Part shown: positions 49,785 through 60,766 of the stretch, one piece after another | How the letters are laid out: every line of letters starts with the position of its first letter | Position numbering within the stretch: position 1 is the first letter of the stretch | DNA from: Bacillus sp. HSf4 | Lineage (GTDB): Bacteria; Bacillota; Bacilli; Bacillales; Bacillaceae | Reading direction: 5' to 3' | Length of the DNA stretch: 64,000 bases | Assembly (NCBI RefSeq): GCF_029537375.1 | Contig: NZ_CP120679.1 | Coordinates: 1,104,001 to 1,168,000, forward strand | Notes under the pieces: model-generated | The model's input: the letters and a program-made list of their open reading frames with translations, nothing else | What the model was told of the DNA's origin: nothing | Databases searched by the model: none | Position numbers and translations under genes: made by a program

Positions 49785-50182
49785 TGAAAATTGAAATGGA
49801 AATGCAGGGCTTTAAAGAATTAGATTCATACTTATCTGCACTTGCAAGAAAGGACGAAAAAATAAATAAAGCCACTGTGAAAGCCGGCGGCGCGATTCTT
49901 GCGAAGGAAATTAACAAGAATGCTCCCCGTTCCAATATTGGGGGGAGCCATCCTCACATTGATGAAGATATCATAGTCGGTAATCGTACGAGAAAGGACC
50001 CTGATGGTGAGATATATGCAGTAGTCGGCCCTACAAAAGATACAAAATATCGCGTCCACTTACCGGAATTCGGGACGATATATCAACCGGCTAACCCGTT
50101 TATTCAGCAGAGTATGAAAAATGCAAATGATCGAATGCTTGAAGCGATGGTAGCCGTTATCAGGAAAGGGTACAAGCTATGA
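49784..50182 (+). CDS. HK97 gp10-like head-tail protein
   Basis: This 132-residue protein has the gp10 family pattern: GFKELDSYLSALARKDEK, ATVKAGGAILAKEINKNAPR and HLPEFGTIYQPANPFIQQSM. It shares 1 base with the preceding stop (AATGA) and overlaps the next start, so it is part of a tightly coupled chain. Confidence 0.9.
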   Translation: MKIEMEMQGFKELDSYLSALARKDEKINKATVKAGGAILAKEINKNAPRSNIGGSHPHIDEDIIVGNRTRKDPDGEIYAVVGPTKDTKYRVHLPEFGTIYQPANPFIQQSMKNANDRMLEAMVAVIRKGYKL

Positions 50183-50562
50183 ATGTGGCAGAGAGAGCAT
50201 TACAACTAAAAAACAGAGTATTTGAAGCGCTGGAAACTGATCCGGCGCTTTTATTATTGGCTGATCCTGCAAACATTTTTGAACTTGCGGTACCAATTGG
50301 GATCAAAAGCAAACCGCCTTATATCGTCGTACAGGAATTGGACTACAGAACTACCAAGTGGGCTGACGGAAAGCCGATCAAGGATAGCGCTGTTTATCAA
50401 ATCGATGTGTATAACGATTCTTCCTGCGATCAAATTTTGGCTGCCGTAGTCGGGGTCATGAATCGATTGGGTTTTCAAACATCGGTTTTAATCAATGGCT
50501 TTTTAAAAGATGAAGGGCTGATCCGGAAAGGTTACCGGTTTGAGGCCAATATTTTAATATAA
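50179..50562 (+). CDS. Tail terminator/completion protein
   Basis: This 127-residue protein (VAERALQLKNRVFEALETDP, YIVVQELDYR, YQIDVYNDSSCDQILA) is in the position and size class of DUF3168-type tail completion proteins that cap the tail before head joining. It overlaps the gp10-like gene by 4 bases. Confidence 0.8.
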   Translation: MNVAERALQLKNRVFEALETDPALLLLADPANIFELAVPIGIKSKPPYIVVQELDYRTTKWADGKPIKDSAVYQIDVYNDSSCDQILAAVVGVMNRLGFQTSVLINGFLKDEGLIRKGYRFEANILI

Positions 50563-50576
50563 TTGGAGGTTTAAGA

Positions 50577-51194
50577 ATGCCTGAATACAGTTCAGTTACC
50601 GGATTGGAAGGCGTTAAATTTGCGCCTTTAAAAAAGGAAAATGGCTTTTATGTAGCTACAAAAATTATTGATTACCCTTACGCAATTAACGCGAAGGTCA
50701 ATACGGAAACATCAACAGAAAAGCAGTATGCAGACAACAAACTGGTGGATATGGCTGTCACGACTGGTTCCACAAAATTGGAGCTTGAAATGCGGGATCT
50801 GCCAATGGAAATTTTGGAGGAATTGTTTGGGATAGAAGAAACAGACGGGATCTATATGTTCAAAAAGAATGTTATCGCGCCATGGGTTGCTATGTCTTTC
50901 TATGGGCCAAAAGCGAACGGCAAGAATCGCCATGTAGGCTTAGTGAAAGGGCGTTTTTCTCTTCCGGATGATGAATGGAAAACAAAAGAAGAAAAGACAG
51001 ACTTCCAAACAGTCAAACTTTCTGCTGAATTTATGGAGCGAGAACAGGATGACATCTATAAAGTATTGGCTGATGAGGATGCACCAAATTTTAGTCTGGA
51101 CAAGTTTTATGAAAAAGTGTTTGGCGATGCTTATAAAAATCCGGACTCAGGCTCTGATAATAAATCCAGCGTAGACATTGGAAAGACGGTATAA
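50577..51194 (+). CDS. Major tail protein (phi13-type)
   Basis: This 205-residue protein has the phi13-family pattern: SSVTGLEGVKFAPLKKENG, DMAVTTGSTKLELEMRDLP and FYGPKANGKNRHVGLVKGRF. It forms the tail tube. TTGGAGG precedes the ATG. Confidence 0.92.
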   Translation: MPEYSSVTGLEGVKFAPLKKENGFYVATKIIDYPYAINAKVNTETSTEKQYADNKLVDMAVTTGSTKLELEMRDLPMEILEELFGIEETDGIYMFKKNVIAPWVAMSFYGPKANGKNRHVGLVKGRFSLPDDEWKTKEEKTDFQTVKLSAEFMEREQDDIYKVLADEDAPNFSLDKFYEKVFGDAYKNPDSGSDNKSSVDIGKTV

Positions 51195-51247
51195 AGGGAA
51201 GCTCCGTGCTTCCTATTTAAATCTAGAAAAATAAAGGAGGAGTCAAC

Positions 51248-51613
51248 ATGGCTCAAAAACAAATATCGGTTAAATTGTGGTTTGAAAAAGAAGAAAAATA
51301 TAAAACGTTTATTGCACCTCGCACAAATACAAAAACTTTGTACGAAGCTCTGGAGCTAGATGAGGCAGCTGCTAAAAATACCAACAGTATTAAGGCAGTG
51401 CTTAAAAGCCTTGAAGATCGTATGAAATTCATTGTGCGTGTATTCCATAATCAATTTACTTTAGAGGAATTTCAAGAAGGCCTACAGTCCTTTGAAGTTT
51501 CAAACGAAGTAAGGCGAATCATGGGCGAGATTATGGGTTATGAGGAAGTTAAGGAGGAAGAAGATTTTTTATCGGTAGCGGAAGCGGAGGCCTTTCGGCA
51601 GAAAAAGGAATAG
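51248..51613 (+). CDS. Tail assembly chaperone (gpG-like)
   Basis: This 121-residue protein starts AQKQISVKLWFEKEEKYKTF and has a helical C-terminal half ending EEVKEEEDFLSVAEAEAF. It lies between the major tail protein and the tape measure, the gpG position. Near its end (51565-51571) is the slippery heptamer T TTT TTA in the right register, which allows a -1 shift into an extension. Confidence 0.9.
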   Translation: MAQKQISVKLWFEKEEKYKTFIAPRTNTKTLYEALELDEAAAKNTNSIKAVLKSLEDRMKFIVRVFHNQFTLEEFQEGLQSFEVSNEVRRIMGEIMGYEEVKEEEDFLSVAEAEAFRQKKE

Positions 51614-51759
51614 AACAGCTCAATGATATATATGCGGCCCTTTTAAAACAGGGATGGACCATGACTGAAATTGACGAGATGGATATTTACCATTACTTAG
51701 AAGTTTTGGCTCATGAAAATAAACCAAAAGTTGTTCCAATTGATCAAGTGTTTTTCTAA
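51571..51759 (+). CDS. gpGT extension made by -1 ribosomal frameshifting
   Basis: After the slippery T-TTT-TTA (51565-51571) the -1 frame stays open for 62 codons to TAA 51757-51759. It encodes IGSGSGGLSAEKGIEQLNDI, then AALLKQGWTMTEIDEMDIYHYL and the end IDQVFF, a segment typical of gpT tail chaperones. It has no start codon or ribosome site of its own. The fused protein (about 170 residues) should load the tape measure. Confidence 0.85.
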   Translation: MGSGSGGLSAEKGIEQLNDIYAALLKQGWTMTEIDEMDIYHYLEVLAHENKPKVVPIDQVFF

Positions 51760-51821
51760 GACTGGTTTTATCACCGGTCTTTTTTCGTTGAGTTTATGCC
51801 AGGGAAGCGGGGTGGATACAT

Positions 51822-54800
51822 ATGGCGCAACCTATCGGAAATATGATTGTTAAAGTAGGCCTTGATGATACCGGCTTTAATCGTGGAATTGAAGGTTTAA
51901 AGCGGCAAATGCGTTTAGCGAATTCGGAAATGAAAGCATCCGGCGCTGTTTATAAAGCTGCGGGCAATCAGTCTAAGTTTCTTCAATCGCAAGTAGAAGG
52001 ACTTAATAACAAATACCGCATACAAGGCCGTTTAGTTGATGAGCATCGGACAAAATACAATAAGTTAGTCAGAGAAAAAGGGCTGGACAACCGAGAAACG
52101 CAGATACAAGGACGACGGCTAAATGATGCCATTGCCGTTCATCAAAACCTTGGAAATGAACTGCAACGAGTAACAAAACTATTTGAAAATACCACAAACA
52201 GCACCCGGCGGGCAGCGGGTGTTTTTTCTGTGTTTAAACGCAATTCAGGAGAAGTATCTAAAGAGCTAAACGCGGTGTATCAATCAGCTACAACCGCCGG
52301 AAAGGCTCTTTCTGCTATCGGTGCAGCAGGAACTTTGGGAATCGGCATGTCTGTTAAAGCCGCAGCTGATTTTGAGAAAGCGATGAGCCGCGTAAGTGCT
52401 TTGGCAAATGCAACAAATGATCAAATGGGTGAGCTTACAAAAACAGCCCGTCATTTGGGTGCAACAACTCAATATACAGATGGGCAAGTGGCAGAAGGTA
52501 TGCAGTACCTTGCGATGGCCGGATATAAAACAAATCAAATTATCGGGGCTATGCCTGGCCTTCTCGCGACTGCCGCAGCTGGTCAAACAGACCTTGGAGT
52601 TACGGCCGATATCGTTTCTGACATTTTGACTGAATTTCATATCAAGGCTGAAGATACAAACCGTGTTGCGGATGCAATGACATATACTTTTACGAATTCA
52701 AACGCCACCCTGCAAGAAATCGGGCAAACAATGAAATATGCAGCGCCGGCCGCAAAAACAGCGGGAGTCAGTATGGAGGAATTGGCGGCGGCAACCGGTA
52801 TCATGGCAAACAGCGGGATTAAAGCCGATATGGCAGGAACGGCTTTAAGGTCTACCTTGACGCGACTCTCTGCACCACCAAAACCAGCTGCATCAGCGAT
52901 TGAAGAGTTGGGTCTAAAAGTTACAGATTCAACCGGTAGAATGCGTCCGCTTGCTGATATTATCGGACAAATCAATGAAAAAACAAAAGATTATACCGAA
53001 ACTGAGCAAATTCGTATTGCCAAACAGCTGGCGGGGCAACATGCGCTTTCTGGGTTTATTACCTTAATGCACGCCGGGAAAGATAAGCTTCAAGAATTCA
53101 CAAAAGAAGTTGAGGGAAGCGGCGGCACAGCTGAAAGAGTAGCCAAAAAGCAAATGGACAACCTGGCTGGCTCTATTGAGTATCTAAAATCTGCTACAAA
53201 CAATGCTGTTATCACTTTTGGAAATCAGTTCTTGCCTGTTATCCGGGCTACAGCTGACGGACTAACAAAGCTTGTAACCTGGTTTGATTCATTGCCCCCT
53301 TCTGTGGCGAGTACCATTGCGATTACTGGCGGTGCAATCACTGTATTTTCCCTCTTAGGCGGCGCGTTCTTACTGTTGCTGGGCTCTTTGCCAAAAGTAG
53401 CAGCAGGCTGGAATATGCTTCGGACCGCGGGCGGCTATTTAACGCGGAATGTAAATCAAGCATCGGTCAGTCTTGGCGTTTATTCTACGGAAGCCATTGC
53501 AGCGGGCGCAGCTTCCAGGACAGCGGCTGCAGGAATGACAACAACATCTGCGGCAGCGGCAGCAGCATCCACACGAATGGGGCGTTTTCATCAGTCAGCC
53601 AATCTGGTAACAACCAGAGTCGGGAGGCTTGAACAATCATCCAGCAGAAGTGCTAAAGCCATGCGAGGTCTAGGCGGTGCTTCACGTGTTGCCGGCGTTG
53701 GTCTTGGATTGTTTGGTGGGCCAGTTGGTTCAATTGCCGGGCTAATTCTTTCATTTGCTCCTGAGCTCTTAAAATTCGGTGGGAATATTTTAAAGGTTGG
53801 AGCCAATGCAATTAAAGGCGCTGGCGGCTTTATGAAATTAGCAAAAAGCGGTTTTGGTCTATTCAACATTCTCAAAAAAGGAGCAGGAGTCGTCGGCCTT
53901 TTACGTGGCGGATTGAGCTTGTTAGGTGGTCCTGTTGGTCTTGCCGTGACAGGAGTGACACTTTTAACGGAAGCCGGTACAAAGTATTATGACAATCTGA
54001 AGAAAAGGGTTCTTCCATCGACTATTGACTTTGGTGAGGGCGTATCGAAGTCAACGGCAAAAGCTGTGAATGCTTATGAAGATATGAATATCAAAGTTAC
54101 GGCAAAGCTCAATACCCTTCGAGCGACAAATACAAAGATCACCAAGGATATTGCTAATGATGTGACAAAACAGTTCACTGAAATGGGAGACTCGTTGAAA
54201 AAGGGATTTCAAACAAGTGCCGATTCAGCCACCAAAGTGTTACAGGATTTTTATGCTTCAAATGATAAAACCTCAGATAAAGAAGCAGCTAAAATCCTCA
54301 ATAAAATCAAAAGTGGAAATGATAAGAAACAGAAGGAAATACAAGGTTATGTGGATCGGGTAAATGAAATTTACAGAACCGCGGCTGAAGAAAATCGAAA
54401 AACAACAGCGAAGGAAAACAGAGAAATAGCAGAGATACAGGGGAAAATGTTGGCTCAAATGGAGACGGCTCTTACTCGAAGCAAGGACGAGCAAATTAAA
54501 ATTTCAAGGAAGCTGAAGGAAGAATCCTCTAACTTATCTGCTAAACAGGCTGCTGCTGTTGTGAAAAATAGTAATAAAGCAAAAGAAAAAACAATAAAAG
54601 CAGCCGAAAAGCAACGCGATTCCGTTATTGCTGCTGCTGATGATCAGTATTATGTAAAAGGCACAATTTCAAAGGAAGAGCACGATGACACTGTTGGAAA
54701 AGCAAAAAGCCAAGCCAAAAAAACAATCAAACAAGCAGAAAAGACGCATCAAGGTGTAGTCAAGGAGGCAAAGCTTCAAGCTTATGGACATCTTGATCAA

Positions 54801-56291
54801 GTTGATTTTGAGACAGGCGAAGTCCTTGGAAAATGGGATATTTTTGTTCTCGATTTAGCTGGTGTTGTTAATAAGATTACCGGTGGAATTAACACGGTTC
54901 TTGAATTTATGCATATCCCAACCATTCCAGAGTGGAAGCCTAAAGGTTACAATGGCCGGTCTGAAAAAATGCAAATGGCGCCAGGAGCTGCATATGCGAA
55001 AGGTACAGACTTTCACCCTGGAGGAAAAGCGCTTGTTGGTGAAGAAGGATGGGAACTGGCCCATACACCAGGCATCGGAACGTATGTTGTCGGGATGGGC
55101 GGCCCGCAAGTTTGGGATCTGCCGCGTGGTACATCTGTGCTCCCCCATGATCAATCAAAAGAGTTAGCGGCTTCAGGTCTTCCTGGATATGCCGGCGGTG
55201 TCGGAGACTTTTTTAAAAAAGCCGCTGAAGGCTCTAAGAAAATGGTCAACGGAGCTATTTCGTTCGGAAAAGGTGTCGTTGATAAAGTCGGGGATGTTAG
55301 TTCAAGCGCTATGGATTTGATAATCAACGGCCCAGGAAAATTAATTAAAAAACTGTTTAGTGGGCTGATCCCGTATAAATCGGGAAAAGGCATTGATTCG
55401 TTTGGTACCGGCATACTCAAGACTTTAAAAAATGGTGCAGCTCAATTTTTGAAAGGAGTCATGCCAGAGCCGTCCACATTTAAAGGGACTGGCGGAACGA
55501 AAGCCGTAAACCAATGGGTTACAGAGGCTGTTGGTATTGCGGGGGTGCCTCTTTCATGGATTCCAGGGCTTGTGACCATCGCCATGAAGGAAAGCGGCGG
55601 AAATCCAAATGCTATCAACTTATGGGATTCCAATGCGAAAGCAGGCCATCCCTCACAGGGGTTAATGCAGACGATCCCGGGTACTTTTAACGCCAACAAG
55701 TTTCCTGGACATAATAACATTTTGAATCCAATAGATAATACGTTGGCTGCAATTAACTATATCAAGCGCAGATATGGCGACATTAGCAATCATCCAGGTT
55801 TAAAATCAATGGCCCGGGGTGGCGGCTATGTTGGTTATGCAAAAGGCGGTATCTCACCTGGTCAAGGCGGTTCAAAATGGGCCATTTTAAATGAACGAGG
55901 GTATGATGAAACAACGATCACGGAAGACCCTTCATACAGGGAGCGTAATATTGGACTATGGGCTCGTATCGGTAGCAAGCTTGGCGTACTTCCGGATTTG
56001 CAGGATGGGATGATTTCAAAAGCACTTCTCCTGCTTCAAAAAGTTTCGGCAAAGCCTGAAAAGGAGCTGCCACCCCCTAATGATCTTTCTGTAGACATCA
56101 GCCGTGTTGTAAAGAATCAAGAAAAACAAATCAGTATGATGGCAAAGCAGATTGATTTTCTAAATAAAAATGTGCAGCTCTTGCAGCAGCTTTTACTAAA
56201 AGACAGCAACACATATCTTGATGGCAGGAAAATTGACCAATCAGCCGGTGATCGGTTTAATCGAACTTCATTCATAAACGGGGTGAGATAG
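51822..56291 (+). CDS. Tape measure protein with lytic transglycosylase domain
   Basis: This 1489-residue protein has the tape-measure start ([20 protein letters not shown]), a core region with long helices and several Gly/Ala-rich hydrophobic segments (about 505-740), coiled coil (790-1000) and, near residues 1230-1320, a soluble lytic transglycosylase domain with [12 protein letters not shown] (catalytic Glu about 1257), [12 protein letters not shown] and [11 protein letters not shown]. It sets tail length and opens the cell wall at DNA entry. The stop overlaps the dit start by 1 base. Confidence 0.94.
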   Translation: MAQPIGNMIVKVGLDDTGFNRGIEGLKRQMRLANSEMKASGAVYKAAGNQSKFLQSQVEGLNNKYRIQGRLVDEHRTKYNKLVREKGLDNRETQIQGRRLNDAIAVHQNLGNELQRVTKLFENTTNSTRRAAGVFSVFKRNSGEVSKELNAVYQSATTAGKALSAIGAAGTLGIGMSVKAAADFEKAMSRVSALANATNDQMGELTKTARHLGATTQYTDGQVAEGMQYLAMAGYKTNQIIGAMPGLLATAAAGQTDLGVTADIVSDILTEFHIKAEDTNRVADAMTYTFTNSNATLQEIGQTMKYAAPAAKTAGVSMEELAAATGIMANSGIKADMAGTALRSTLTRLSAPPKPAASAIEELGLKVTDSTGRMRPLADIIGQINEKTKDYTETEQIRIAKQLAGQHALSGFITLMHAGKDKLQEFTKEVEGSGGTAERVAKKQMDNLAGSIEYLKSATNNAVITFGNQFLPVIRATADGLTKLVTWFDSLPPSVASTIAITGGAITVFSLLGGAFLLLLGSLPKVAAGWNMLRTAGGYLTRNVNQASVSLGVYSTEAIAAGAASRTAAAGMTTTSAAAAAASTRMGRFHQSANLVTTRVGRLEQSSSRSAKAMRGLGGASRVAGVGLGLFGGPVGSIAGLILSFAPELLKFGGNILKVGANAIKGAGGFMKLAKSGFGLFNILKKGAGVVGLLRGGLSLLGGPVGLAVTGVTLLTEAGTKYYDNLKKRVLPSTIDFGEGVSKSTAKAVNAYEDMNIKVTAKLNTLRATNTKITKDIANDVTKQFTEMGDSLKKGFQTSADSATKVLQDFYASNDKTSDKEAAKILNKIKSGNDKKQKEIQGYVDRVNEIYRTAAEENRKTTAKENREIAEIQGKMLAQMETALTRSKDEQIKISRKLKEESSNLSAKQAAAVVKNSNKAKEKTIKAAEKQRDSVIAAADDQYYVKGTISKEEHDDTVGKAKSQAKKTIKQAEKTHQGVVKEAKLQAYGHLDQVDFETGEVLGKWDIFVLDLAGVVNKITGGINTVLEFMHIPTIPEWKPKGYNGRSEKMQMAPGAAYAKGTDFHPGGKALVGEEGWELAHTPGIGTYVVGMGGPQVWDLPRGTSVLPHDQSKELAASGLPGYAGGVGDFFKKAAEGSKKMVNGAISFGKGVVDKVGDVSSSAMDLIINGPGKLIKKLFSGLIPYKSGKGIDSFGTGILKTLKNGAAQFLKGVMPEPSTFKGTGGTKAVNQWVTEAVGIAGVPLSWIPGLVTIAMKESGGNPNAINLWDSNAKAGHPSQGLMQTIPGTFNANKFPGHNNILNPIDNTLAAINYIKRRYGDISNHPGLKSMARGGGYVGYAKGGISPGQGGSKWAILNERGYDETTITEDPSYRERNIGLWARIGSKLGVLPDLQDGMISKALLLLQKVSAKPEKELPPPNDLSVDISRVVKNQEKQISMMAKQIDFLNKNVQLLQQLLLKDSNTYLDGRKIDQSAGDRFNRTSFINGVR

Positions 56292-57127
56292 TGAAATTAT
56301 TCCTAGATTACGATAATGGACTTGGGGAGCAGAGTTTAAAAAGCCTGCTTCCTTTTTTTGAACCTTTAAGCTTCACACCTGAAGCACCTGGGATTGATCG
56401 TGAAGCGGTTAGCATACCCAGAATAAACGGAGTTATCCTTCCGCAGCATCCTCGGGATGTCACATATACAGAACGAAAAATAACCGTTGAATTTTATTTG
56501 AATTCAGTCATCGCTGAAAACTTTTATCAATTTAGGCGGGAACTTTACGCGCTTTTAGTCAAGCCGTTTCCCTATTATATCTCGACCGATTTATTGCCGA
56601 ATCTCCGTTTTCGTGTAACTTGTGATGGGAAATTTAGTATTCCAAAAGAAAAGGAGAAAAACTTTGTAACGTTCACAGTTGAATTTAACAACATCACTGG
56701 ACTGGCAGAATCCAAATTCACTTCTTTGACAAAGCAGAATTTTGATGGAGAACATTGGAGTCCGGGAATGAATATTCACATGCGTGACGATCTGGAATAC
56801 AGGTTCAAAAATCGAAAGAGGTTTCAGGTTTATAACACCGGTGATGCCTATATCAATCCTCTTGAGCATGACTACAATGTGACCTTATGGGCAGCCGGAA
56901 AAAATGTGACGATCATCAACCATACAAATGGTGAGAAACTGAAAATTGAACAGGAATTAAAAAAATCACAGCGCGTTTCTTTTATTAAGCAATACACGGT
57001 GATCAATAAAACGCCTATCAAAACATCCGGCAGGCTCCCGGGACTCGATATAGGAATGAATGAGTTTGAAATCCAGAATACCAGTGATTTTGAGATCATA
57101 TTCGATACCCGTTTCTACTACGCGTAA
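56291..57127 (+). CDS. Distal tail protein (Dit)
   Basis: This 278-residue protein has the Dit pattern: the early LKSLLPFFEPLSFTPEAPGI region, TYTERKITVEFYLNSVIAEN, and the C-terminal galectin-like part (EFEIQNTSDFEIIFDTRFYY). It lies between the tape measure and Tal and forms the hub for baseplate attachment. Confidence 0.88.
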   Translation: MKLFLDYDNGLGEQSLKSLLPFFEPLSFTPEAPGIDREAVSIPRINGVILPQHPRDVTYTERKITVEFYLNSVIAENFYQFRRELYALLVKPFPYYISTDLLPNLRFRVTCDGKFSIPKEKEKNFVTFTVEFNNITGLAESKFTSLTKQNFDGEHWSPGMNIHMRDDLEYRFKNRKRFQVYNTGDAYINPLEHDYNVTLWAAGKNVTIINHTNGEKLKIEQELKKSQRVSFIKQYTVINKTPIKTSGRLPGLDIGMNEFEIQNTSDFEIIFDTRFYYA

Positions 57128-57139
57128 GGAGCATGCAAT

Positions 57140-58852
57140 ATGGCAAATACAGATTTTATAAAAGAAATTGCACCGGACGCCCAAAGAGTCTATAAAAAAT
57201 ATGATATTCTCGCGTCTCTCATTATTGCTCAAGCCTGTTTAGAGAGCGGATGGGGTACAAGTGAGCTGGCCCAAAAAGCGAAAAACCTATTCGGCATCAA
57301 GGGTACTTATAACGGTCAATATGTTCTCATGTGGACGACTGAATATGATAAGAGCGGAAATGCAACCAAAGTGCAAGCTCGCTTCCGAAAGTATCCGTCT
57401 CGGTATGAATCGATTCAGGATTTAGCCAAGCTGTACATAAACGGAACGAGCTGGGACCCAGACCATTATAAAGCCGTGGTGGGGGAAAAAGATTATAAGA
57501 AGGCGACAGCTGCTCTTGTAGAAGCTGAATATGCTTCTGATCCAAATTACGCCACCAAATTGAACAGTCTCATTTTCACTTACAAACTCACACAATATGA
57601 TTCTGTGGATGAGGTGCCGGATGAACCTGAAGAACCCGAAACACCGATACCGACGCCGGAGGTACCAAGCAAAGAATATGATGGGAAAGACGTTCCGCTT
57701 AATCAAAATTTGCCTACGGATATTGATTTTCCACAGCTGCATGTCTCAACGAAAGACGGAAAGAGCGTTGTGGAAATAACGGGCGTTTCCGTCGATCTGA
57801 TGGACGATACGACTGGCAAAAAGAGTTTTACCTTTACGATCACAAAAACGCAGGAAAACGGTACAGAATTTGATTTATTGGTGGATGACAATATTCTTTA
57901 TTTGGACGAGAAAAAATTCAATCACCAAAAATATTACATTACGGGTGTCCAACTTCATCAAGAGAAAAATGTCATAAGTAAAACCGTTACAGCAAGCCAC
58001 ATATTCACTGTGCTGCTTATTAACAACAGGATTCATGAAACTGTATCAAAGAAATTAAGATTGAGAGATGCGCTTGATTTTGCTCTGAAGAATACAGACT
58101 TCAAATATATTTTTAAGACGCCGGAGAGTGAATTTGAATCAGCAGATCAAGAAAATTTCGGTGATAAAAACTCGACAGAGCTAATGGATGAAATCATTGA
58201 GGATTATGGGATTGAAATAGACGTGGATAATTACAAAATTTATATCTACAAAAAGATGGGGAAACGGATTAATTTCACCCTAGATTCGCGCTATAATATG
58301 CCCGGCATTTCAATTACAACAAACTCGCAAAACAGTACAACACGTGCCTGGGGATACGGGGCCTTAAAAAAGGGGAGCAGTACTGATGACAAAAACCCTC
58401 AGTACGAGTTTGAGCCTATTTTATACATTCATCCAGACGAAAAGAAATTCTTGATTGAAGGGAAGCCACGCTGGGCTGAACCGATCAGGGATGAGCGCTA
58501 TAAAAAAGCCAGCAGTATGATTTCTGCATTAAAAAGGCATGTGAATCCATATCCGGAAATGACGGTAGAAGCTGATTTCCAAAAAATCTATGAGCCGAAG
58601 CTTTTAGAGATCGAGCAAGATTTCTGGAAAGGCGACACCATCCATGTCTTGGCTGTTACGGCATCAGGGATCATGTTTGAAGACGATGTTCGGCTGATTT
58701 CAATTCAGTACAACCCGTTGAACCCATACAGCAGCCCAAAATTGATGTTCGCGAATTTCAGAAAAGATATTCAGGATATTGCAGTCAATCAGGCTAAGAA
58801 ACTAAGGGATCAAAAACGATATATTGACCAGCTTTTCAAAACGCTCAGGTAG
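57140..58852 (+). CDS. Tail-associated lysin (Tal) with N-terminal glucosaminidase
   Basis: This 570-residue protein fuses an N-terminal glucosaminidase/FlgJ-type domain (residues about 1-155: ASLIIAQACLESGWGTSELA, NLFGIKGTYNG, RYESIQDLAKLYING) through an acidic Pro linker (about 158-175) to a gp44-type Tal domain. Phage Tal proteins form the tail tip; the lysin domain cuts glycan. It is complete and follows dit by 12 bases. Confidence 0.9.
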   Translation: MANTDFIKEIAPDAQRVYKKYDILASLIIAQACLESGWGTSELAQKAKNLFGIKGTYNGQYVLMWTTEYDKSGNATKVQARFRKYPSRYESIQDLAKLYINGTSWDPDHYKAVVGEKDYKKATAALVEAEYASDPNYATKLNSLIFTYKLTQYDSVDEVPDEPEEPETPIPTPEVPSKEYDGKDVPLNQNLPTDIDFPQLHVSTKDGKSVVEITGVSVDLMDDTTGKKSFTFTITKTQENGTEFDLLVDDNILYLDEKKFNHQKYYITGVQLHQEKNVISKTVTASHIFTVLLINNRIHETVSKKLRLRDALDFALKNTDFKYIFKTPESEFESADQENFGDKNSTELMDEIIEDYGIEIDVDNYKIYIYKKMGKRINFTLDSRYNMPGISITTNSQNSTTRAWGYGALKKGSSTDDKNPQYEFEPILYIHPDEKKFLIEGKPRWAEPIRDERYKKASSMISALKRHVNPYPEMTVEADFQKIYEPKLLEIEQDFWKGDTIHVLAVTASGIMFEDDVRLISIQYNPLNPYSSPKLMFANFRKDIQDIAVNQAKKLRDQKRYIDQLFKTLR

Positions 58853-58887
58853 GCGTTTTTTATTTTGCTAAAAAAAGGAGTGAGAAA

Positions 58888-60750
58888 ATGGTGCGGCTGT
58901 TAAAAGATTATGACCATACACGAAATTCCCGTTACCAATCACAGTTGAGATCAGACATGCAGAGTATCGAAAATGGCTTAAATGATCAAGAAAATCAGCT
59001 TAAAGCTCACAAAACAGCTCAAACCGCCCACACGTCAGAACAAATCGATCACGGCGGCTATTCTGTTGCAAACCGAATTAAAAATCTATATTCGCGGTTT
59101 GCTAACCTCGTATTAAATCCCGACGGGACCAGTATAAAAGAGGTCGTCGACATCCGTGTCGCAATGGACGGCTCGATCCATCCGACGGCAAAAGACCGTC
59201 TTGACTACGATTACAACAAAATCACCGACCTCATCCAATGGGTAAGCGTTAAAGATTACGGCGCCCTTGGCGACGGAGAAACGGATGACACGGCTGCTAT
59301 CCAATCAGCATTAGACGCGCGGCTAAGCGCAAGCAAAATGCATTTTGTTCGTTTTCCGCCCGGTACGTATAAAATGACGACATCCCTGCGCGTGGATAGC
59401 AATACGTACCTATGGATGGACGGCGCGACAGTCGGACGTTTTTCGCAGCATAACGCGACGCTCTTCGTTTTATATAGAGACGGAGTTGTCACGTCGGGAT
59501 ATAGCGGCGTTAGTAACGTTATATTTGACGGGGGCACAATCGAAGGGAATTCGCATTTATATACCGGCGGATTTACACTGCTTACGGCTCCGCATGCGTC
59601 TAACATTATGATTAAGAACGTCACCTTTAAGAATGTTCGCGATAACCATGCGATTGATTTGCCGGGTTCCAAAGACGTTTACATTAAGAACTGCTTTTTT
59701 CTTGGGCAGGAAACAAGTGATTCACGGTTCTTTGCGGAAGCGATACAGTTAGATACGACAAAATCCGGATCATATGGAACGATTGACTCCGGAAATTTAG
59801 ATGGCACAGTCACAAAAAATGTGACGGTTGAAAACTGCTACTTTGGGGCTTCGAGGGAGATGGGTGCTTTTCATGCTGGCGTCGGATCGCACAGTGCAGT
59901 CACCGGTAAATTCTACGAGAATATCAAAGTCATAAACAACACGTTTGAGGGTATGCGTTATTACTCCGTTAAGCCTATGAAATGGCGCGGTGTCGTGGTT
60001 TCGGGAAATCGGTTCTTAAACACTTATGGCGGCGTTTACGTTGCGCCTATCCCTGACGGTCAGCTATACGATTTAGGCGGAACAAAAGTCACTTACGAGA
60101 CAGGAAGCGACGTAGTGATTAACGCAAATACTTTCGAAAACATGGGAGAAAAAGCGATCTACGTTTTGGGTCGAAAAGAAATCTACCAACGAGACGTGAC
60201 GATTTCTAATAATATCGTTTCAGGGACGGCGGACGGCAAAAAAGGGATATTCATTCGATATGCAGATGGAGTCAACATCAGCAACCACCAAAGCAAAAAT
60301 ACAGGTAGCCAGGCAATTTATGCGGAGTTTTCCAAAAATATATCTACCAGTGGGGGAGAGGTCAAGACGACCAAGACAGACGGGATCAAGCTTAATGCGG
60401 TCAAACAAGCCAACATCAATAACGTATCAATTCAAGATACCGGAACACATGGAATCATGACGCATGGAGGATGCTCCGGGATCGATCTGAAGTACAACAA
60501 AATCACCGATCCTTCTCAGTCAAGCGCGGGAGGATTCGATGGCATTTACATGTCGAACGATACGACCGATAGCTCTCTGATTGCGAACAAAATCCGCAGC
60601 TCTAAAAAAGCGCCTCGCCGCGGTATTTGGGTTACGGCGACGTGCGACAATATCGTCGCATTCGGAAATGATACGCGGTGCCGTGCGGTCGAAGCAGACT
60701 CGTACCGGAACAGCGCGACCAATAAAATAGAAACGTCCGGAAACGTATAA
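58888..60750 (+). CDS. Tailspike with right-handed beta-helix (pectate-lyase-like)
   Basis: This 620-residue protein starts with a helical attachment part (about 1-110), followed by VKDYGALGDGETDDTAAIQS, the standard start of a pectate-lyase-type beta-helix, and many parallel strand repeats rich in Asn and Gly to the C-terminus. It probably binds and cuts the host polysaccharide (teichoic acid, poly-gamma-glutamate or capsule). AAAAAGGAGTGAG precedes the ATG. Confidence 0.87.
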   Translation: MVRLLKDYDHTRNSRYQSQLRSDMQSIENGLNDQENQLKAHKTAQTAHTSEQIDHGGYSVANRIKNLYSRFANLVLNPDGTSIKEVVDIRVAMDGSIHPTAKDRLDYDYNKITDLIQWVSVKDYGALGDGETDDTAAIQSALDARLSASKMHFVRFPPGTYKMTTSLRVDSNTYLWMDGATVGRFSQHNATLFVLYRDGVVTSGYSGVSNVIFDGGTIEGNSHLYTGGFTLLTAPHASNIMIKNVTFKNVRDNHAIDLPGSKDVYIKNCFFLGQETSDSRFFAEAIQLDTTKSGSYGTIDSGNLDGTVTKNVTVENCYFGASREMGAFHAGVGSHSAVTGKFYENIKVINNTFEGMRYYSVKPMKWRGVVVSGNRFLNTYGGVYVAPIPDGQLYDLGGTKVTYETGSDVVINANTFENMGEKAIYVLGRKEIYQRDVTISNNIVSGTADGKKGIFIRYADGVNISNHQSKNTGSQAIYAEFSKNISTSGGEVKTTKTDGIKLNAVKQANINNVSIQDTGTHGIMTHGGCSGIDLKYNKITDPSQSSAGGFDGIYMSNDTTDSSLIANKIRSSKKAPRRGIWVTATCDNIVAFGNDTRCRAVEADSYRNSATNKIETSGNV

Positions 60751-60766
60751 GACGGGAGGGGAACAG

